Part shown: positions 60,001 to 64,000 of the stretch, piece by piece
Layout of the letters: the number at the start of each line of letters is the position of its first letter
Numbering within the stretch: position 1 is the stretch's first letter
Origin: Ceriagrion tenellum
Lineage: Eukaryota; Arthropoda; Insecta; Odonata; Coenagrionidae
Assembly (NCBI GenBank): GCA_963169105.1
Contig: OY720640.1
Location: 118,282,085 to 118,346,084, forward strand
Length of the DNA: 64,000 bases
Direction: 5' to 3'
Notes under the pieces: model-generated
Seen by the model: the letters and a program-made list of their open reading frames with translations, nothing else
Databases searched by the model: none
What the model was told of the DNA's origin: nothing
Translations under genes and position numbers: made by a program

Positions 60001-63000
60001 GTTGATTCTCGGAATGATTGCTATTTAACTTGTGGCATTAATGCCAGAATGTATTTGTTTTCTGTCCGATAGGGGTGTACATGCGACTTAGGGAATTTTT
60101 ATCATTTTGATCATAAGCAACGAAAATTTGGAAAAAATCCTTATTTTCTGGCGTAGAGCCTGCAACCTCATCGCCCGACTAACTGAAATTATTTTAGTTT
60201 CGTCGCAATGGGCATCCAGCAATTGCTGGTCAGGGGTTTTCTTTTGAGCACCCTAATTCAACAATCCACTTGATGTACTGTGTATGTGGCCTCTAAATTA
60301 ATTTTCTGTTTAAATAGTTTTTCTAACGCGTTTGGATTAACCTGGGCCCTGGACCTAATTGATCCTCTCGTCTCCCCTAGTATCCACTGCAATTATTGTA
60401 TCGTTCCCTCAAATTTTTGCTGTGTACTAGAGATAGTTGTCCTGGTGAGAGGTAAATTCTTTAAAACTGAAATGGCTATTTTGAGGGAAACAGTCATTTT
60501 CAGTCAAGTTTCATTTTCATTGACTGTGTCAACGGTGTAACAGTACAATCCATGTGATTGTATGACAAAATGTAATTAGTTCTAAGTTTATTGTTTATTT
60601 GGAGTAACCAATTGTTATCTCAAAACCCACACATGTTTCCCTTTATATTGCTAATCGATGATAATGTTAAGTATATATTTCATTAATACAAGGCCTTGTT
60701 TTTTGAACTTTCATTATAATACCTATACTTTTCAATAATATTTAGTCAAAGGTGTGAATTTCTTTATGTTAGTACTTTGAATAATAAATTCTGCAGAGGG
60801 TAATTACTTGCTACACTCCTTTCTTGAGTATTCTTTAATTGTCTCTCTCTTGTTTAAGTAGGCATTGAACAAAAGTGGTATTTTGTCGACTTTGGTGGAA
60901 AGTTTTATTGTCCTATGGAGGTTGGACCTTAGTTTCGTTTGCTGTCTGCATTATTCTGGAGGGTATAGCCTTGGTTTTTTTCCTTCATGTTGCATTTCAC
61001 TTGTGTCAAATGTTGGTCGTCAGGTTATTTGGTTCAGTGCTTGTATGTCTATTAAGAAATAAGACTATGCAAAGGTGGGCAAGTGATACTTTGATTTCAT
61101 TTGGGGATTTTTTCGTTATTTGAACTCTGAATTTGTCATACTTTGCTGTTTTTGGGGAGTACATCTGCTAATGAGCATGTTAGACGATGTGCTGATTTTG
61201 TGCTGAAACTTGATAAGTGGGGGAGACTCGAATAATCACAGGGTGAAGAGTGAGAACAGACATATACCTTGAGTGAATTTCTATGGTAGTAATCTCCAGC
61301 TCCCACTGTGACATCAAGATTGGAAGATTGGTTTCGGGTGTGTTAATCTACTGGCAAATTTCTGTTGCTCTTAATATTTTGGTGTGACGACAGAGATTGT
61401 GATCTGCACCCTTAGTTTTCCAGTGTATTTATAATTTCCCCCCCAACGATAAGTCAACTTTTTGGTGTTTTCTCCCAGTGGATGTAGCATTTTTTTAGCA
61501 TACCGCTAATACCGCATAACCGCTAATCGGTCTCTTTTGATATTGATCGTGGTCTTGAGAGGTTCTACTCTTGCTGTCTTGTATAGTTGGTGATTGATTT
61601 TGAAACTTAGACGTCAGAACACAGGTTGGCTGACCCTTACTTTGTTTGTACGTGTTAAGTTGCTGACAATTTATCCTTTGCGGACTATTTATCCTCCGGA
61701 CTTAGCCGAAGGACTTAGCGCGTCAGTGGTGGGGCGCGCCTCGGGCAAGTCTATCCGAGTGAGTTGGCACGACATCTGTCGCACCAACGACAATCGCAAA
61801 TTCCAGCCATCTCCGCGACTCAGCATCTCCTGCCAGCAAGTCCTGCCTGCCACGTCCTGCTTGCCACGTCCTGTCCGCCAAGTCACCTCACCAGATCCTC
61901 TCTCGTTTATATAGCAGTTGGAGACGGAAGACTAAGAGGATGTGCTAAGGCAGAAGTACTGGGCACAAAGACAAAAAACCAGAAATCCGCGATCGGAGAT
62001 GAAAAGCAGTTCCCAATCTCCAATTGCAATCTTACACCGCATGTGTTCCCATTCCACAAAATTACCTCCCCTCCAAGGCTGCCAATCACCTGTTCCCCCT
62101 TACACCCCCTCGCAACTTTCACTTTTGACCTTGCCGGAAACTTCCCTCCGAGGTAACCAATCGTCTCTTTGCTCACCCTGTCCACTCTCCTACCGTCTAA
62201 ACTTCACCTCCTACGATGAAAACCGCTAATCGGTCTCTTTTGATATTGATCGTGGTCTTGAGAGGTTCTACTCTTGCTGTCTTGTATAGTTGGTGATTGA
62301 TTTTGAAACTTAGACGTCAGAACACAGGTTGGCTGACCCTTACTTTGTTTGTACGTGTTAAGTTGCTGAAATATATTATCTTTCATTTGGTGGTAATTTT
62401 ATATACTTGATTGTTCCCGACTTCCTCCAGTTTCTCTCACTCGTATTTTGGGAAGAACTTGTTTTTAGGGCATTCTCGGAGAGAGAGAGAGACAATCTTC
62501 GACTCTCCCCTCGATTGCTTCATTACTGCCCAATCTATTAATAATAGAAAAAAAACAATGTGTGCCATTCCTATAATAGACTAATCTGCTGTGAGCACAG
62601 GTTATGCAATTGTATATCATGTGACCACAAAGTCAATGGAGACGATGAGTACACAAAAATGTATCGCAATGAAAATCCGAAAATATTGTATACTTTCTTA
62701 TCACCATGATACATTTTGTGATTTTGTTAATTCAGTTACATAAGTTGATGCACCAATGCGGTCAAAGTGAACTCTTTATATCACTCTACATGTGACTTTT
62801 ATTGCGATTTAGAAAAATCAAGCCATACGTCAACACTTTTTTATCAGTCACCAAACGAACAATTATTTACATGCAACTACTTTCGATCATTTCCTTTTAT
62901 ATCCAAGTTGCAAATGTTTTCATTTGCATCGTAATAATATTACGTAAAAGTTTGTCCGTTAAACATTTGTATGACAAAAGAGTCAAATAAAGATTCTTTG

Positions 63001-64000
63001 AATTATTTATTACTCCTTGTCTAGCTGCATACTACTCGTTGGCCTTTTCTCCGCCCCACGTGCTAACGCGTAACAAAAAAAGCTCGTTCTATCGCGAGTT
63101 GATACATGAGCCAAACTAAAGTGTTAATTAATCACACAAATCATTATTTAGGCAATCATTTTGTTCATGCCATTAGGGAGCAATAAATGATTACCGCGGA
63201 GAGGGAATTCAGCTGCATGTGACGTCTTTTGTCCATCATTACAATGCGCAATTTAAAGGAGAGAAGAGAATGAAGGGGAAACTTGCATGGCTTGATTTTC
63301 ATATTTTCTCCAAGGGTTCCATAGTTAAACGTCCTATTTGGCGACATAAGTACATTTTAGCCACTGTAAGCTCTACATTCGCTCATGTGCACTGCGGAAT
63401 TAAGTGTGTACCAAATATCCATTTATTTCCTGCGCACGAGGCAGCGCGTTTCCAAACAGTTCGGGTGCAAAGTTGATGTAATCTGAACAATAAAAGGACT
63501 TTGATAATCGTATCCTCGATTTTCGTTCATACGTGTATTTTCAGTAAAGATTTATTAATTCTCATATCACTCTTGTGATTTGATGACCTCTTGACAATAA
63601 TCGATTTTTACAACGAAATTGGAATTTAGTGTCCGAGTTAGTACAATTTGGAATGTTTTAATGTTTTTTGTATTTCTTTGCAGTTGTACGGCATGTCAGA
63701 AATTTTGTATACCGCCTTTTCATCAGTTAACAGAAATGTAAAACCCACCGCAGAAAATACTATATCTGGTCTAACAATTGGATCATACGATGGCCGTAAG
63801 TATGGATGCACGTTTTAATGAGATTCTAAAAATGAAATGCCGTGAGTAGAGGCATCAGATTACAAATTGTTTCACCATCAAATGACTCCGGTGAAGATAC
63901 CATGATATAAATGCTCTTGAATAAGTCTAGAAATATCGACTTAACTGTTAAATACGAAATCACATCTTATAGGCATGGTTTATGATGTTGATCAGATTTC
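47923..64000 (+). CDS. AMP-binding acyl-CoA synthetase (4-coumarate-CoA ligase / luciferase-like), partial, 8 exons
   Basis: Enzymes of this family adenylate a carboxylic acid with ATP and then usually transfer it to CoA; the substrate cannot be told here. Exons: 47923-48066, 49577-49784, 51357-51539, 53687-53840, 54004-54160, 54254-54424, 63684-63795 and 63973 onward. All junctions are GT-AG with compatible phases. The visible 385 or so residues include the P-loop TSGSTGPPKG at about 198-207, NH at about 244-245, a SGG motif, LPNVHL and YGMSE at about 341-345, matching firefly luciferase numbering. The residue aligned to luciferase Arg218 is Ala and the usual FHH/FFH motif is GNH, so luciferase activity is unlikely. 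The C-terminal lid and any peroxisomal signal lie outside the window. The frame is open in every exon, so the gene looks intact. Confidence 0.92.
48067..49576 (+). other. Intron 1 of the synthetase gene
   Basis: 1.5-kb intron with a gtaagt donor and an acceptor ending ttgaag. The text near 48340-48420 (ccctgaagaagagcattgt, gaaatgttgacagc) resembles the tail motif of dispersed retroelements in which ccctgaaga precedes a gaaacgttg-like word. This is a weak assignment. Confidence 0.6.
49577..49784 (+). CDS. Synthetase exon 2
   Basis: The exon begins after an acceptor ending ttgaag and encodes a stretch with SSYKFSDIK and ASGLTRLGFKKGDFLCF, typical of the family's first conserved block (VA.GL..LG.KKGD). 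It ends AAAG before gtaagt (phase 1). The 5' boundary was chosen because it keeps phase 0 with exon 1 and gives a natural join (WV-QDVSTGSSY). Reading open upstream to 49493 is probably fortuitous. Confidence 0.85.
49785..51356 (+). other. Intron 2 of the synthetase gene
   Basis: 1.57-kb intron holding a minus-strand LINE 3' fragment (50155-50975) and a G9 run near 49881. Confidence 0.8.
50155..50975 (-). mobile_element. Second-family LINE, C-terminal RT and 3' tail (in intron 2)
   Basis: The minus-strand frame 50971-50726 reads DEKVKERCYFALVRPHLRYA and SIWDPSHKYST, then IKRKAARFVKITMSE. The noncoding tail runs to about 50155 and matches 28085-28260 and 29590-29755 in order. It is truncated at its 5' side and antisense to the host gene. 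Confidence 0.85.
51357..51539 (+). CDS. Synthetase exon 3
   Basis: The exon follows a good pyrimidine tract and ttgcag. It encodes a segment starting EDYEREAREVSCRF with LCDPSTADKM, equivalent to the family's region between the substrate tunnel and the P-loop. It ends before gtaagt in phase 1, matching the start of exon 4. Confidence 0.88.
52972..53634. mobile_element. MITE with near-identical 80-bp inverted repeats (in intron 3)
   Basis: The left arm (52972-53054) and right arm (53551-53634) share cagagaaagtctccacaagc, cgtaaacaa.tggcacccttc and gtcaacaaacaccaaactta in inverted orientation, with only a few differences. The 0.5-kb core holds a direct duplication around ccttagcggggtc.cattag and GT-rich sequence, with no coding frame. 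Low arm divergence indicates recent insertion compared with the LINEs. The superfamily is not assigned. Confidence 0.85.
53351..53426 (+). repeat. Short direct duplication inside the MITE core
   Basis: ccttagcggggtctcattag and ccttagcggggtcccattag occur about 55 bp apart, each followed by gcc(c)ttg. They may be core repeats of the parent transposon. Confidence 0.7.
53687..53840 (+). CDS. Synthetase exon 4 with ATP-binding P-loop
   Basis: The exon encodes EEDVYIVVSTSGSTGPPKGV followed by LHTHRNMV. This is the AMP-binding signature, with the P-loop lysine present. The acceptor is ctatag and the donor gtgagt (phase 2). It lies just 3' of a MITE in intron 3, whose right arm ends about 50 bp before the acceptor. 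Confidence 0.95.
54004..54160 (+). CDS. Synthetase exon 5
   Basis: The phase needed by exon 4 selects the acceptor gatgaag at 54001-54003; an in-frame TGA lies just upstream, so the exon cannot begin earlier in this frame. The segment contains ATVGNHLISAYGG and ends LLPGLIEKYK at a gtaata donor (phase 0). The histidine aligns to His245 of luciferase, but the preceding aromatic/His residues of the family motif are absent. Confidence 0.88.
54254..54424 (+). CDS. Synthetase exon 6
   Basis: The exon encodes PDTLFIYPYAANILIQSPDL, then NYDLSSVKNVFSGGS and AEKLPNVHLMV. These match the family's helix leading to the SGGAPL turn and the strand before YGMTE. The acceptor is tttttcag and the donor gtaagt, both in phase 0. 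A mariner-like miniature element begins about 30 bp into the following 9.3-kb intron. Confidence 0.93.
54455..55091. mobile_element. Mariner-like miniature element
   Basis: The ends ggcgcgttcaaaaaagtaag (left) and cttactttttgaacacgcc (right) are inverted copies over about 24 bp. The gttcaaaaagtaag tip is typical of mariner-type inverted repeats. The interior of about 590 bp has no transposase motif that I can read. The left end lies 30 bp beyond the exon 6 donor without disturbing it. Target duplication is unclear. Confidence 0.65.
55697..58190 (+). pseudogene. piggyBac-family transposase pseudogene, split by a LINE
   Basis: The N-terminal part starts MSESER with an acidic SESEEDNVDSSESDEE stretch. 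Then come FDNIHDRRE, AIFYQLLSDCRKNY, VVTVYEVLERFRGSF and KPARYGIKI (to 56490). After the LINE (56497-57718) it resumes at YTSNREVYVGKQ (57737), then TLDNWFISYSLALELKK, and FYYSTKVGIDVSDRLQTTY near 58180. These are hallmark blocks of the DDD transposase that moves elements at TTAA sites. Stops and frameshifts are frequent and the C-terminal Cys-rich finger is missing where gypsy-like sequence begins. No flanking inverted repeats were identified. Confidence 0.85.
56497..57718 (-). mobile_element. RTE-like LINE, 5'-truncated, inserted in the piggyBac pseudogene
   Basis: Two minus-strand frames, 57806-57177 and 57174-56503, form one RT region broken by a single-base shift at a GAAAAAGG run. The first has EEQQFGFRKGKGT-like sequence, GVRQGCCLSPTLFNIYVEDM and IRFADDMVILADD; the second has MKINLGKTKVM, SYRYLGTMV, YGCETWTLG and WLGHVMRGKS. 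The first catalytic aspartate region reads CFIGPEKAFYRV instead of the expected FIDxEKAFDRV, so it is probably inactive. The 3' end shows the gatgatgac repeat common to RTE elements. Exact ends are inferred from where piggyBac sequence resumes. Confidence 0.88.
58280..59215 (+). pseudogene. Ty3/gypsy integrase fragment (pol 3' part)
   Basis: A CQTCKP zinc-finger remnant is followed by the core: FVGPLPSTKNKH, LSLIDGFSKF (first Asp), PKYLVSEKAAVFKSHLVKQM, TSPYYPCSNQVERLHRNLKS (catalytic Glu) and LTFAFNTASHASTGHSAAKM. FAPGDLVLSKNHP and, after a shift, IFHVSQLKGYH mark the C-terminal domain. The second Asp of the usual SDNG motif is Glu (SEKA). The 190-codon frame 58527-59099 is the largest intact piece. 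Stops upstream and downstream mark a dead copy; gag, protease and RT are not seen. Confidence 0.88.
59216..61517. other. Region 3' of the integrase, possibly element 3' part
   Basis: Frames at 60280-60540 and 60875-61123 are hydrophobic and unrecognised; an envelope gene cannot be supported. A purine tract (aagtgggggaga, about 61215-61226) could be the polypurine tract ahead of a 3' LTR. No LTR boundaries were fixed. Confidence 0.35.
61518..61666 (+). repeat. 149-bp direct repeat, copy 1
   Basis: Base-for-base identical by eye with 62221-62369, starting aaccgctaatcggtctc and ending gttaagttgctga. It may be part of an LTR or the long terminal repeat of a miniature retrotransposon, but the ends are not TG...CA. 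Confidence 0.92.
61667..62220 (+). other. 554-bp GC-richer spacer between identical repeats
   Basis: Higher G+C than the flanks, with a C-rich run of tgccacgtcctg repeats near 61847-61875, a gtttatatagcag TATA-like motif near 61906 and several overlapping 65-130-codon frames with no domain. A 149-bp repeat on either side suggests either a miniature LTR element or a tandem duplication within an LTR. Confidence 0.5.
62221..62369 (+). repeat. 149-bp direct repeat, copy 2
   Basis: Identical to 61518-61666; the sequences diverge at once on both sides (caattta versus aatata on the right). Confidence 0.92.
62370..63683. other. Remainder of intron 6
   Basis: AT-rich with a short (GA)n run near 62481. 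An aataaa near 62987 has no associated gene. Frames of 60-85 codons are not recognised. Confidence 0.5.
63684..63795 (+). CDS. Synthetase exon 7 with YGMSE motif
   Basis: After ctttgcag the exon begins LYGMSEILYTAF, the adenylate-contacting motif (consensus YGMTE or YGLTE). It continues to SGLTIGSYDG, which occupies the place of the family's SVG.L.P segment. The donor is gtaagt (phase 1). It joins exon 6 in frame across a 9.3-kb, transposon-filled intron. Confidence 0.93.
63973..64000 (+). CDS. Synthetase exon 8, cut by window end
   Basis: After ttatag the 28 visible bases, joined in the phase set by exon 7, read RMVYDVDQIS. This fits the family's KVVD-x-TG strand (here MVYDVD). The rest of the gene lies outside the window. 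Confidence 0.72.

Larger units (their letters stand above)
54425..63683 (+). other. Intron 6 of the synthetase gene, 9.3 kb
   Basis: The donor gtaagt follows the VHLMV codons and the acceptor ttgcag precedes LYGMSE; both are phase 0. Most of the intron consists of a mariner-like miniature element, a split piggyBac pseudogene, a gypsy-type integrase fragment and a direct-repeat pair. Confidence 0.85.

Noticed and set aside
60875..61123. Envelope-like membrane gene of the gypsy element
   Set aside because: The 82-codon hydrophobic frame lacks a signal peptide, cleavage motif or cysteine pattern and is too short.
1..64000. CRISPR array or bacterial operon
   Set aside because: No regularly spaced short repeats, no Shine-Dalgarno/ORF clusters; introns and LINEs mark eukaryotic DNA.

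Overview
This window looks like nuclear DNA from an arthropod, probably an insect. It is AT-rich and has GT-AG introns of one to nine kilobases. It is dense with decayed non-LTR retrotransposons, DNA-transposon remnants, tRNA-derived SINEs and a Helitron-like element. No bacterial-style operons, ribosome binding sites or CRISPR arrays are visible. The species cannot be named from sequence reading alone.

The only host gene supported in detail is a plus-strand member of the AMP-binding family (4-coumarate-CoA-ligase / luciferase-like acyl-CoA synthetase). Eight exons run from 47923 to the window end, with compatible splice phases throughout. The visible protein is about 385 residues, some two thirds of the usual family length. 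It carries the nucleotide-binding P-loop (TSGSTGPPKG) and the YGMSE motif at nearly the residue numbers they have in firefly luciferase. Its C-terminal lid domain lies beyond the window.

Layout. 1-3.1 kb: a 3-kb element with 275-bp terminal inverted repeats and no clear transposase. 3.9-9.5 kb: LINE pieces, a 248-bp direct-repeat pair, a GC/CpG-rich block with a TATA box, a 225-bp tandem duplication and a LINE endonuclease fragment. 13.2-15.9 kb: a SINE, then a LINE reverse-transcriptase pseudogene cut by a 1.13-kb Tc1/mariner-like MITE. 18.5-21.6 kb: foldbacks, a promoter-like block with a splice donor, and one exon-like acidic coding segment. 22.9-29.3 kb: minus-strand LINE remains of two families. 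29.8-31.2 kb: a candidate non-autonomous Helitron. 32.3-33.4 kb: a tandem array whose units each carry a splice-acceptor-like motif, followed by possible noncoding exons. 37-39 kb: a decayed RTE-like LINE. 40.2-40.5 kb: a second SINE. 43.7-45.4 kb: a TTAA-flanked element inserted into a LINE. 47.9-64 kb: the synthetase gene.

The introns of the synthetase hold a LINE tail, a MITE with near-identical 80-bp arms, a mariner-like miniature element, and a piggyBac transposase pseudogene split by an RTE-like LINE. They also hold a Ty3/gypsy integrase fragment and a perfect 149-bp direct repeat 703 bp apart. The window is best read as one large-intron metabolic gene in a transposon-rich neighbourhood. 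Several insertions are nested cleanly enough to give relative ages. I saw no clear evidence of an undescribed functional system. The least conventional items are the exon-like tandem array, the Helitron candidate and the promoter-plus-acidic-exon pair near 20-21.6 kb.
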